Source: Gammaproteobacteria bacterium (lineage in GTDB: Bacteria > Pseudomonadota > Gammaproteobacteria > GCA-001735895). From it: a stretch of 64,000 bases of DNA. The translations under genes were made by a program, and so were the position numbers. This document shows positions 49,224-57,187 of the stretch, piece after piece; positions within the stretch are counted from its first letter, which is position 1, and each line of letters starts with the position of its first letter. Where the stretch lies: contig JASJCI010000023.1 in NCBI GenBank assembly GCA_030066085.1, positions 35,658 to 99,657 of the forward strand. The letters run 5' to 3'. The notes beneath the pieces are model-generated. The model ran no database searches and was not told the origin of the DNA. It saw only the letters and a list, made by a program, of their open reading frames with translations.

Positions 49224-49742
49224 TTAAAATTCTGAAATGAAGCCCACGCCGATCGTCGAGAATTCATAGTCGGCCTCATCGACTGAAATCATGTATTCGA
49301 GGCTGAATGACGATTCGCTGATGCCAAAACCAACTGAAAATCCTCTATCGTCCACTTCGTCTGGCAGGGTGGCATCATCCGCAACAAGCTCGTCCGAAAC
49401 ATACCCCAGCACGAAGTAGGTGGGATTTTCATCATTGCTACTGGTACGGAAAACCCCGTATGAATCGAAGAAGGGAGCAACGCCGAGACCGAGGCCTGCT
49501 TCCAGATACCTGCCACCGGAATGCAGCCAACCATTCGCCGAACTATCCTCGATCGAAACGTCAACATCGAAAAACCAGTCGTAGCCAGCCGCCCCGATGA
49601 TTGGCTTTGTTTCATCGAACTCGATTTCCTGATAGCTCACGGGGGTATAGCGAAAGTCATCGTAGTCGCCGGTTTCGCCTGCCGCGACTGCAGGGGCGCA
49701 GTAAAACAAAACGACCGTTATGATTAATAGTATTCTGTCCAT
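49224..49742 (-). CDS. Predicted outer-membrane barrel-like protein, orphan
   Basis: A 172-residue protein with signal peptide ending AVAA (residue 20), alternating hydrophobic strands, several Gly/aromatic segments (YLEAGLGLGVAPFFDSYGVF, GFSVGFGISESSFSLEYMI) and a C-terminal Phe, the pattern of a small outer-membrane beta-barrel. It is very acidic. Family not recognised. Its base composition is visibly richer in A and T than its neighbours, and it lies in the region between tRNA-derived repeats and the near-repeat at 50017, suggesting later acquisition. Confidence 0.65.
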   Translation of the reverse strand: MDRILLIITVVLFYCAPAVAAGETGDYDDFRYTPVSYQEIEFDETKPIIGAAGYDWFFDVDVSIEDSSANGWLHSGGRYLEAGLGLGVAPFFDSYGVFRTSSNDENPTYFVLGYVSDELVADDATLPDEVDDRGFSVGFGISESSFSLEYMISVDEADYEFSTIGVGFISEF

Positions 49743-50016
49743 TTGGTGTTTTTTTTAATAATCGTGCTGATGATCCCGACTGACCACCGATGCACTATCA
49801 ACCTATAGTCGAGATTTGTATAACAGGGTGGGTGGTTGCCGTAATTACCGACAAACGGTAGGGTTGAGCCGATTAGTTGCGTCGGACGGAAAATCCGGCA
49901 ACTATCGAAATTCGGTTAATTCTGGTGAAAAAACCTGAATTCAGGCGTCACGTCCCGGGTTTCCAAGCCGAACAAAACCCCGCTACACGCTGCTGCTCTG
50001 GATTGCGGGTCTGCAC

Positions 50017-50038
50017 GATCAAATGCAGAATTCGCGGC
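50017..50038 (+). repeat. Near-copy of the segment at 48878-48899
   Basis: GATCAAATGCAGAATTCGCG resembles GATCAGATGCAGAACTCGCA at 48878, with three differences in 20 positions, and both are preceded by a TTGCGGG-type run. The 298-base gap before it (49743-50040) holds the promoter of the barrel gene and otherwise shows nothing clear. Confidence 0.45.
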
Positions 50039-50040
50039 CT

Positions 50041-51147
50041 TCACAACCCCGGCGCCAGCGGCGGACTGCTGCCGTTGAACGCGGTCAGGTGCATGACCCG
50101 GCGATCGTCCTGCGCCAGTTCCCCGGTGGCCGAGTGCCAGACCGAGCGATTGTGCCAGATCGCCAGGTCACCGGACTGCCAGGCATGGACGTAAACCCGC
50201 GCGGGATCGATCGCCGGCCGCATCAGGGCCTCTACGCGTAAACGGGATTCGACCATGCCCAGGAACTGGCTGTCACCATTGGCGCGAAGTTCCAGCGCAT
50301 GCATGCAGCGCGGTTGCGCCATCAACGCGTCGAGGCCGGTTTGCGCGCAATGCCACAACAGCGGATAAACCTGCGCCGCGCTGTCGTCGACCGGACCTCC
50401 CGGAGTATCCCTGTTTCCGCGGTATAGAGATTCCGCCTCGCGGTCCAGCAGGCGCAGTCCGTTGGCACTGTTGCCTAGCCCGTAGCTGGTTTCGAAAGGG
50501 CTGCTGGCGTAATGTATCCGTGTCCGGCGGCAGAATTCCAGCTCGTTGCTGTCGAGCAGATCGTGTGCGATGCGGCCGCTGGCAAACGCGGTGGATCCCG
50601 CTGCACACCACAGGCGGTCTCCGCTGCCGTCGTCATAGGCCAGCCAGTGACCTTCGCCGCCCGGGGCCTCGATGCAGCGCATCTGCGTGAAGTTGCATGG
50701 AGCCTCGCCGTAGAAAGTACCGTCGATATGCCACTGCAGGGCACCGCCACCGAGTACCTGCGAGCCTTCGTCCTTGCCGTAGGCGCCGCGCGCGCCGCCG
50801 AGCGTGACCTTCAGCCCATAGTGATCGATGGCGCCCTTGCCCAGCACCAGGACACCGGGTTCGTCGGGAATCTGGTAGGTACCGGCCAGGTTACCCTGTT
50901 CGACCTTGAACACTTCCCACGGGTTGTTGACCTGGTCGCGCCATACGCCGCGGCAGTCGCGATCGAGAGCGCGGTAGAAGGACACTTCCTGTCGTGGCGT
51001 CAGGTGGGCCTGCCGCGGGAATAGCAGCAGCTGGTGACGATGCAGGGCCGAGCGTATGGCGTCCAGGTCGACGCTGCGCGGGGCGGCGCAATCGACACCG
51101 GTGACGCTGGCGCCGAACGGTGCATTGTCGATGGCCTGGATTAGCAT
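50041..51147 (-). CDS. TauD/TfdA family Fe(II)/2-oxoglutarate dioxygenase
   Basis: A 368-residue dioxygenase-fold protein. The HXD iron motif is in QWHIDGTFYGE near residue 130 and the distal His in LAIWHNRSVWHSA near residue 340; the 2-oxoglutarate-binding Arg would lie shortly after. It is longer than TauD. Substrate unknown; no sulfonate or herbicide genes lie near. It stands alone on the minus strand. Confidence 0.88.
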   Translation of the reverse strand: MLIQAIDNAPFGASVTGVDCAAPRSVDLDAIRSALHRHQLLLFPRQAHLTPRQEVSFYRALDRDCRGVWRDQVNNPWEVFKVEQGNLAGTYQIPDEPGVLVLGKGAIDHYGLKVTLGGARGAYGKDEGSQVLGGGALQWHIDGTFYGEAPCNFTQMRCIEAPGGEGHWLAYDDGSGDRLWCAAGSTAFASGRIAHDLLDSNELEFCRRTRIHYASSPFETSYGLGNSANGLRLLDREAESLYRGNRDTPGGPVDDSAAQVYPLLWHCAQTGLDALMAQPRCMHALELRANGDSQFLGMVESRLRVEALMRPAIDPARVYVHAWQSGDLAIWHNRSVWHSATGELAQDDRRVMHLTAFNGSSPPLAPGL

Positions 51148-51215
51148 GGCGCCCCATTTTACCGCCTTTTGCCTGCCACACCCGCGATAAATTCGTCAGC
51201 AGTAACGAATCATGG

Positions 51216-52001
51216 TCACTGACCGGTCACCGCCTCCAGGTGATCGTAAAGCGCGACGAACTCGGCGGTCAGCTTGTGTTTCGGGGCGAGGTAGGGCAGC
51301 GGCTTGCTGTGCTGGTGCGATTCGCGCACCTTGACCGACGGCGAGATGAAACAGGGCAGCACCGGCAGTTGCTCGGCCTGCAGTTCGTCGACGATTTGTC
51401 GCGGCAGCTTCGAGCGCGCCTGGTACTGGTTGATGACGATACCCTCGAGGTCGAGCTCCGGGTTGTGGTCTTCGCGCAGTTCGCGCAGGTTTTCGAGCAG
51501 GGTGTACAGCGCGTTGCGCGAGAACTGGTCGCAGTCGAACGGCACCAGGCAGCTTTTGCCGGCGATCAATGCCGAGCGGCTGTAAAAATTGAGCGATGGC
51601 GGGGTATCGATGTAAACGGCGTCGATGTCGTCGTTGTCGAACAGCTGGTCGACCGCATCGCGCAGCTTGTAAATCTTGTAGCGCGACTCGAGGCGCGACT
51701 CCATTTCACCGAGATCCGGGTGCGCGGCGAGCACTCTCAGGTTATCGAACGGGGTTGCCTGGGTGAATTCGATCGTCGCCCTGGGATTGGCCTTGAAGTT
51801 TATGATCTGGTCGAACAGACCCCAGCTCGTATGCTCCTGCGAGTCGGGATTGTGCCCGAGCAGGTAATGCGTCGAGTTGGCCTGCCGGTCGAGATCGATG
51901 ACCAGCGTGCGCAGGCCGCGGCTGGCGCTGATCGCTGCCAGGTTGCAGGTAATGGTCGATTTGCCGACCCCGCCTTTTTGATTGAAGATGACCCGCCGCA
52001 T
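51216..52001 (-). CDS. ParA family ATPase without a ParB partner
   Basis: A 261-residue deviant-Walker ATPase with KGGVGKST at residues 9-16, [12 protein letters not shown] and YIDTPPSL. No parB-like gene or parS-like repeat is adjacent and the chromosomal parAB pair is not in the window, so this is an orphan that probably positions another cargo. It is separated by 170 bases from the synthetase remnant. Confidence 0.92.
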   Translation of the reverse strand: MRRVIFNQKGGVGKSTITCNLAAISASRGLRTLVIDLDRQANSTHYLLGHNPDSQEHTSWGLFDQIINFKANPRATIEFTQATPFDNLRVLAAHPDLGEMESRLESRYKIYKLRDAVDQLFDNDDIDAVYIDTPPSLNFYSRSALIAGKSCLVPFDCDQFSRNALYTLLENLRELREDHNPELDLEGIVINQYQARSKLPRQIVDELQAEQLPVLPCFISPSVKVRESHQHSKPLPYLAPKHKLTAEFVALYDHLEAVTGQ

Positions 52002-52174
52002 GTAGTGTGCCGGATGCCACTGTTAAGGGAGGCGGTATTTTGACAAGCCCCCCCTGACGTCGCAAGCCGTTACCCGAATCGGTGCATCGACGGACTCGCG
52101 GTCCCCGTATCCACCTGCCTGCATCCAGCGGCAGTAATCCGCCCCGGCACTTGTTGAACCCGGCACCTGCGATC

Positions 52175-52450
52175 TCAGGTTTGCGTCGCGGTCTGCCGGG
52201 ACAGCCCGGCCTCCATCAGTTCACGCATCCTGAAATTCTGCAGCTTGCCGGTAATACGCAGGTAGCCCACCTCATCCATGCAGCCGAGATCGCCGGAGCG
52301 TAGCCAGCCGGCCTGATCGACCGCCGCTGCGGTCTTGTCCGGCTCAGCGTAATAACCGCGCATCAAGTGACACCCGCGGAAACAGATTTCGCCCGCCGCG
52401 CCGGGTGCGACCGTGTCCCCGCTGCCGACTCGACGCGTTTGCAAATTGAC
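52175..52450 (-). pseudogene. Remnant of an AMP-dependent acyl-CoA synthetase
   Basis: About 90 codons encode the middle of the C-terminal part of an AMP-forming ligase: GEICFRGCHLMRGYYAEPDK, AGWLRSGDLGCMDEVGYL and ITGKLQNF. The ATP-binding N-terminal 350 or so residues are missing and the frame meets TGA just upstream; after GKLQNF the sequence leaves the family, where the hinge and catalytic Lys domain should follow. It is therefore a truncated fragment directly upstream of the ATPase operon. Confidence 0.82.
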
Positions 52451-52474
52451 TCACATCACGCCCGTACTTCGAAT
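52446..52474 (+). promoter_or_regulatory. Possible promoter for the V/A-type ATPase operon
   Basis: TTGACT (52446-52451), 17-base spacer, TCGAAT (52469-52474). Five of six and four of six consensus matches. It lies about 40 bases before the first ATPase gene in an AT-rich gap. Confidence 0.4.
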
Positions 52475-52515
52475 ATGAATTAGAATTTTCACCAGTTTTT
52501 CAACGGTGATGCGAC

Positions 52516-52842
52516 ATGGGCGATTCGTTAAAAGACCTGCTGGAAGCAGAGGCGCAGGCTGAAGCGATTGTTGCCGAAGGCGAGCAGGAGCGCGATGCCA
52601 TCGTGCAGAAAGCGCTCGACGATGCGCGTGAAATGGAGCAGCAATTTCGCGATCGCCTGCCCGAGATGCACCAGTCCTTCGTCGACAAGGCGGAAAAGCG
52701 TGCGCAACAGACCATCGCGGAGATCAAGCTCCGTTACGATGAACGTAACAAGGTGCTGCGTGACCAGGCCGGCGAGCACGAGCAGGAGGTTCTCGAACGT
52801 GCGCTCGCACTGATTCTCGAAGGCGCGGCGGGCAGGCCTTGA
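52516..52842 (+). CDS. V/A-type ATPase peripheral stalk subunit (G/H-like)
   Basis: A 108-residue protein, almost entirely heptad-type coiled coil rich in Ala, Glu, Gln and Arg, from residue about 5 to 100. This is the form of the short stalk subunit (subunit G, H or NtpF) that pairs with subunit E to hold the A3B3 head still. First gene of the nine-gene operon; its stop overlaps the subunit C start as TTGA. Assigned partly by position. Confidence 0.75.
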   Translation: MGDSLKDLLEAEAQAEAIVAEGEQERDAIVQKALDDAREMEQQFRDRLPEMHQSFVDKAEKRAQQTIAEIKLRYDERNKVLRDQAGEHEQEVLERALALILEGAAGRP

Positions 52843-53864
52843 GTCGATTCAGCAGCCATTACCTCGATACGCGGCTGGATATTTTCGCCGGCCGCCTGAT
52901 CGGTTATCCCCGGCTGGTCGCCTTCATCGAGCAGCCGCTGGAAAGGATCATGGCCGAGCTCGCCGGGCCGAGACCGGGTCGAGAAGCTTTTGACCTGTCC
53001 CGAGCGGGTCGGGTCGAGGCGCAGTTGATGCAGCACGCACTCGAGGATATCCATATCCTGATTCGGCCGTTTTCAGGCAGCGAACGGCGCTTCTTTTTTT
53101 TCGCGATGCGCTGGTTCGAACTGGCTAATCTGAAGGTCCTGATTCGCGGCAAGTTCAGCGGCGCGGCAAGAGAGGAAATCGAGCAGCAGCTGGTGGATCT
53201 GGGCAGCTTTACCGATCTGCCGCTGACCAGGCTGCTCGAAACCGATGATCCCTTCGAAATGCTGCGCCTGCTCGAAACCACGGCCTACGCCGGTATCGTG
53301 CGCCAGGCGCGGCGGGTATACGAAGAACAGGGGCACGACCTGTTCCTGCTCGACGCCACCATCGACCGCGTCTTCTTCATCGATTTAACCCAGCGTGCGC
53401 AGTTTTTGCAGTCGCAGGATGCCGAGTTCGTCGGCCGAGTCATGAGTGAAGTACTGGATCGGTTCAATCTACTGTGGCTGTTGCGCTATCGCTTTGCCTA
53501 CGGTTTATCGGCGGCCAAGTCTTTCTATCTGCTGACCGCGACCGGCCGTAAACTTCGATCGGTCGAGCTGATGCGCCTGGCCAGGCTCGAAACGGTAGAG
53601 GAAGTGATTGCGTCGCTGCCGGCTCCCTACCGCGAGCGGCTCGAGGGACTGCAGGTGATTGCCGACATGGAAACCGTGATGGAGTATCACGCGCTGACCG
53701 TCGCCAGCGACATGTTGCAGCGCAAGAGCAATCTGCTCGCGGGTTGTTTCGCATACATCCTGTTGCGCGAGGCCGAGGTCAGGTTTCTGCAGGCGCTGAT
53801 CAAGGGCAAGCTGCTCGATTTCGATCCGGCGCTGATACGGCAGGCGGTGGGGGCCGGAACCTGA
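52839..53864 (+). CDS. ntpC: V/A-type ATPase subunit C (AC39-like)
   Basis: A 341-residue subunit of the V0D/AC39 family, which caps the membrane ring and links it to the central stalk. It is mostly helical, with RFFFFAMRWFELANLKVLIRG near residue 88 and WLLRYRFAYGLSAAKSFYLL near residue 213. TTG 52839 overlaps the preceding stop. In archaeal and Thermus operons this gene lies after E; here it is second. Confidence 0.88.
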   Translation: MSRFSSHYLDTRLDIFAGRLIGYPRLVAFIEQPLERIMAELAGPRPGREAFDLSRAGRVEAQLMQHALEDIHILIRPFSGSERRFFFFAMRWFELANLKVLIRGKFSGAAREEIEQQLVDLGSFTDLPLTRLLETDDPFEMLRLLETTAYAGIVRQARRVYEEQGHDLFLLDATIDRVFFIDLTQRAQFLQSQDAEFVGRVMSEVLDRFNLLWLLRYRFAYGLSAAKSFYLLTATGRKLRSVELMRLARLETVEEVIASLPAPYRERLEGLQVIADMETVMEYHALTVASDMLQRKSNLLAGCFAYILLREAEVRFLQALIKGKLLDFDPALIRQAVGAGT

Positions 53865-55747
53865 TGCTGACGACACCACTAGCGATGAAAAAAGTCAGCC
53901 TGTACATGGTTGATGCCGATGCCCAGCGGGCCGCAACGGTGTTGGCCGGCATGGCTGCGATGCATCCGATCGAGGCGCCGGAGGAAGACAGCGAGCTGAA
54001 CGAATACCCGGCGACCTCTTTTTACCGCGTCTACCACGACCTCGAATCCCGCTTCAACAAGATCATGGGTTATCACCAGGAGCCGCTCGTGCCGCCAGTG
54101 CCGTCCAGCGAAATCGTCCATCTCGATCAGCTGCAGGCGCTGGATGAAGGTCTGAAAGATCTCTGGATCAGGGTATCCGACGTCGAGGAGCAGTTGCGCC
54201 GCCAGCACGAGAGCACCGGTGCGATTCGGCAACTGTCGAACAGCCTGCGAAAATTCTCCTCGCTGGATCTGGACCTGGGCCGTCTGCGGCGGCGCGGGCG
54301 TTTTTTGCGCATCTTCGTCGGTACGGTGCCGTCGGCCAACTACGACCAGTTGAAGCGGGCGCTGAGTCTGACCAGCTTCATCGCCAAATCGTTTTACACC
54401 AGCGAGGGTCTCGACCACCTGGTCGTGTTCGGCGCCAGTGAAGAAGACGAAGACGTGCAGGACGTGCTCGATTCGGCGGATTTTCGCGGGATATCGGTAC
54501 CCGACGAATTCAAAGGTAGCCCGGCGCAGCTGCAGAGTGACCTGGATCGGCAAATCGGTGAAGCCGATGCCGTGGTCGCGCAACTCGAGCAGTCGGTAGA
54601 CGCTATGCTGGCCAGCGAACGGCAGACCCTGCAGCGCGCGCAGGAACTGCTTTACCGGGCCCGACCCTATGCCCGCCTCGCCAGCGTATTGCGCGGCAGG
54701 GGCGGACTGGTGAATCTGCAGGGCTGGGTGCCCGCCCGACGCGTGCAGCAGCTGCGCGAACAGCTGCGACAAGAGCTGCGTTTCCCGCTGCATATCGAAA
54801 TCAGCGATCCCGAATTCGACGAATTCGCCGAGGTGCCGACACTGCTACCCGGTTCGGCCTTGTTGCGTCCGTTCCAGGGGCTGGTAAAAACTTTTGGTCT
54901 GCCGGGATACCGCGAGGTCGATCCCACCGGTGCGTTTGCGCTGTCGTACATACTGATGTTCGGCATGATGTTCGGCGACATCGGCCATGGCGCCGTGATC
55001 GCGCTCGCTGGCCTGTTGCTGTGGAAGCGCTACCCGGCGGCGGCGATCATCGCGATGCTGGCGGGGCTGTCGTCGACCGTGTTCGGCTTCATCTACGGCA
55101 GCCTGTTCGGTTACGAACACGTCATCGAGCCCCTTTGGATGTCGCCGATGGAAGACCCGGTCCTGGTGCTGGTGCTCGCGGTCGTCTGGGGCGCCGGTTT
55201 TCTGCTGTTCGCCAACCTGTTATCGATTCGCAACCTGCTGGCGCAGGGCCAAACCGAGGCGGCGTTGCTCGGCGGCAGGGGCCTCGCCGGATTACTGTTT
55301 TATCTCGCCGCCTGTTACGCGGCTTACCAGGCCTTCGCCAGCGGCAAGGTCGGCTGGATGGAGTCGACGCTCGTGGCACTGCCATTCGCCAGTATCGTCG
55401 CCCTGCAGTGGCGGCACTCGTCGGGACCCCGCTTCGAGCGGATAATGGTGGTTTTTATCGAGGGCCTCGAGCATGTCATCAGCAACGTTTCGGGAACGCT
55501 GTCGTTTTTGCGGGTGGCGGCATTCAGCCTCAATCATATCGCGCTGGCGGCCGCGGTGTTCGCCATCGCCGGCATGCTCGATAGCGTCGGGCACGTGTTA
55601 ACCGTGATCCTGGGCAACATTTTCATTATCGTGCTGGAGGGCGCAATCGTCGCGATCCAGTGCCTGCGGCTCGAATACTACGAGGGATTTTCACGCTTTT
55701 TCACCGGCAAGGGCAGGGCCTTCGAACCGCTCGAGCTGGAAACCTGA
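53864..55747 (+). CDS. ntpI: V/A-type ATPase subunit I (a subunit, membrane stator)
   Basis: The ion-channel stator, 627 residues. The N-terminal cytoplasmic half (to about 330) contains coiled-coil arms; the C-terminal half has about seven membrane helices. The ion-pathway Arg expected in the last helices is Arg550 in SFLRVAAFSLN. The start ATG 53864 shares one base with the subunit C stop. It faces the K-subunit ring. Confidence 0.93.
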   Translation: MLTTPLAMKKVSLYMVDADAQRAATVLAGMAAMHPIEAPEEDSELNEYPATSFYRVYHDLESRFNKIMGYHQEPLVPPVPSSEIVHLDQLQALDEGLKDLWIRVSDVEEQLRRQHESTGAIRQLSNSLRKFSSLDLDLGRLRRRGRFLRIFVGTVPSANYDQLKRALSLTSFIAKSFYTSEGLDHLVVFGASEEDEDVQDVLDSADFRGISVPDEFKGSPAQLQSDLDRQIGEADAVVAQLEQSVDAMLASERQTLQRAQELLYRARPYARLASVLRGRGGLVNLQGWVPARRVQQLREQLRQELRFPLHIEISDPEFDEFAEVPTLLPGSALLRPFQGLVKTFGLPGYREVDPTGAFALSYILMFGMMFGDIGHGAVIALAGLLLWKRYPAAAIIAMLAGLSSTVFGFIYGSLFGYEHVIEPLWMSPMEDPVLVLVLAVVWGAGFLLFANLLSIRNLLAQGQTEAALLGGRGLAGLLFYLAACYAAYQAFASGKVGWMESTLVALPFASIVALQWRHSSGPRFERIMVVFIEGLEHVISNVSGTLSFLRVAAFSLNHIALAAAVFAIAGMLDSVGHVLTVILGNIFIIVLEGAIVAIQCLRLEYYEGFSRFFTGKGRAFEPLELET

Positions 55748-55768
55748 ATCTGAAATCGGGAGTTTGTC

Positions 55769-56215
55769 ATGTCAATCATAACCATCCTGCTAACCGTTAG
55801 CGCACTCGGTAGCCTGCTGTTCGGTACCTACCTGGTATTTTCCTCGCGTCAAACGGTGCGACTGAATCCGCGCTGGCTCAAGGGCGGGCTCGTGTTCAAT
55901 ATCGCCCTGTTCGCCGCGGGACTGGCGGGATTGCTCATCAGCGGCATCGGCGAGGTCATGGCCGCCGAGACCGCCACCGACGCCGCGGCCGAGTTCAGCC
56001 TCGGCAGGGGATTGGCGCTGATCGGGGTCGGATTACCCACCGCGATAGCCACCATCGGCGCCGGTATCGCGGTCAGCTCGGTCGGCTCGGCCTCGCTGGC
56101 GGTAATCACCGAGAAGCCGGAAATGTTCGGCCGCACGCTGGTTTACCTCGGCCTCGCCGAGGGTATCGCGATTTACGGTCTCGTCATCAGTATCCTGCTG
56201 TTGGGACGCCTCTGA
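55769..56215 (+). CDS. ntpK: V/A-type ATPase proteolipid subunit K (c subunit)
   Basis: Rotor-ring proteolipid, 148 residues, four membrane helices. Helices 3-4 form a typical c hairpin: GVGLPTAIATIGAGIAV, then the ion-binding Glu131 in LGLAEGIAIYGL. The Glu is followed by Gly-Ile rather than the Thr-Gln of sodium-type rings such as E. hirae NtpK, suggesting proton use (inference). Helices 1-2 (residues 2-25 and 39-63) lack the Gly-rich c pattern and are joined by a basic loop, so the first hairpin is atypical. GGGAG lies before ATG 55769. Confidence 0.92.
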   Translation: MSIITILLTVSALGSLLFGTYLVFSSRQTVRLNPRWLKGGLVFNIALFAAGLAGLLISGIGEVMAAETATDAAAEFSLGRGLALIGVGLPTAIATIGAGIAVSSVGSASLAVITEKPEMFGRTLVYLGLAEGIAIYGLVISILLLGRL

Positions 56216-56541
56216 TGAGAATCCTGGCCTTCGGCAGCAGCGAACTGATGGATGGCTTCGCCCTGCTCGGAATCGAGACCCATGCCGACGCCGCCAGCGA
56301 TACGATCGAGCGGATTCTGGGCGAGCTGGTGCGCAAGCGGGAGCGTGCACTGGTGTACCTGCAGCAGGACCTGATGCAGGCCGAAATCCCGCTCGTCGCG
56401 CAGTTGCGCGCGCAGGGCGGCAACATCCTGATTTGCGAAATCCCGAGCCTGCATGACGTCGACGACTACCGGCCGCAGGTGGAAACGCTGATCGGACGCG
56501 TGCTCGGCAGTTCTGCGCTGGAGCGTCAACTTGGCCACTGA
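56215..56541 (+). CDS. ntpG: V/A-type ATPase subunit F (central stalk)
   Basis: A 108-residue small alpha/beta subunit of the central shaft that binds subunit D. The N-terminal strand ILAFGSSELMDGFALLGIE and middle RALVYLQQDL fit the F family. ATG 56215 overlaps the subunit K stop (TGATG). In E. hirae naming this is NtpG. It precedes E here, unlike most operons. Confidence 0.82.
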   Translation: MRILAFGSSELMDGFALLGIETHADAASDTIERILGELVRKRERALVYLQQDLMQAEIPLVAQLRAQGGNILICEIPSLHDVDDYRPQVETLIGRVLGSSALERQLGH

Positions 56542-57187
56542 AGCCGACCAGGTCAGGGCGCTGCAGGCGGCGATTCTCGAGCGCGCGCGGGAGCTGTCGG
56601 CCGAACACGTGAGCCAGGGCGAGATGTCGCGCGCCAAGGTGATCGCCGACATGCGGGAAAAGCTCAAGCTGATGGAGGAAAAAGAATTGCTCTCGGCGCG
56701 GGTGCACGCGGAGCGCGAGTATCACCGGCGGGTGCAGGCCAGCGAGCTGCGTATCAGGGCCGAACTCGATCGTAACCGCTGGGGACTGGTGCAGGCTGTC
56801 ATGGACAAGCTCGCGCGGCGCCTGGTCGAGCTGCGCGAGGACGAGTCCGCGTACCGCCCGGTTTTTTTAGCCCTGCTTCGAAACGGCGTCGAAGCGCTGG
56901 CGCAGCCGGTAGTGGTCGCGGCCATCAACAACGGCGATCGCAAACGGTATCACAAGCGGTGGAGTGCGCTGGTCGTCGAAGCCTGCGGCGACTCGGTCGA
57001 GGTCAGGCTGGCGCCCGAAACCTGCAGCTGCAGCGGCGGCGTGCGCCTGGTGACGCTCGCTGGCGATTGTATGATCGACAATACTTTCGAAGGGATCATC
57101 GCGCGCCGCGAACAGGAGCTGCAGCGCCTGGTATTCGAACGCCTGTTCGCGCACGTCGCGGTCCAGGGGAGCGTCATCGATGGGTGA
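56531..57187 (+). CDS. ntpE: V/A-type ATPase subunit E (peripheral stalk)
   Basis: A 218-residue subunit with a long N-terminal helix (residues 10-100, charged coiled coil) and a C-terminal globular domain ending with NTFEGIIARREQELQRLVFERLF, the family pattern that binds subunit B. TTG 56531 is the start, overlapping subunit F by 11 bases, and its end overlaps subunit A by 8 bases. Confidence 0.85.
   Translation: MATEADQVRALQAAILERARELSAEHVSQGEMSRAKVIADMREKLKLMEEKELLSARVHAEREYHRRVQASELRIRAELDRNRWGLVQAVMDKLARRLVELREDESAYRPVFLALLRNGVEALAQPVVVAAINNGDRKRYHKRWSALVVEACGDSVEVRLAPETCSCSGGVRLVTLAGDCMIDNTFEGIIARREQELQRLVFERLFAHVAVQGSVIDG

Noticed and set aside
48748..50040. Prophage or integrative element at tRNA-Arg
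   Set aside because: No integrase, recombinase or phage gene is present; only repeats and one cargo-like gene, so an intact element is not supported.
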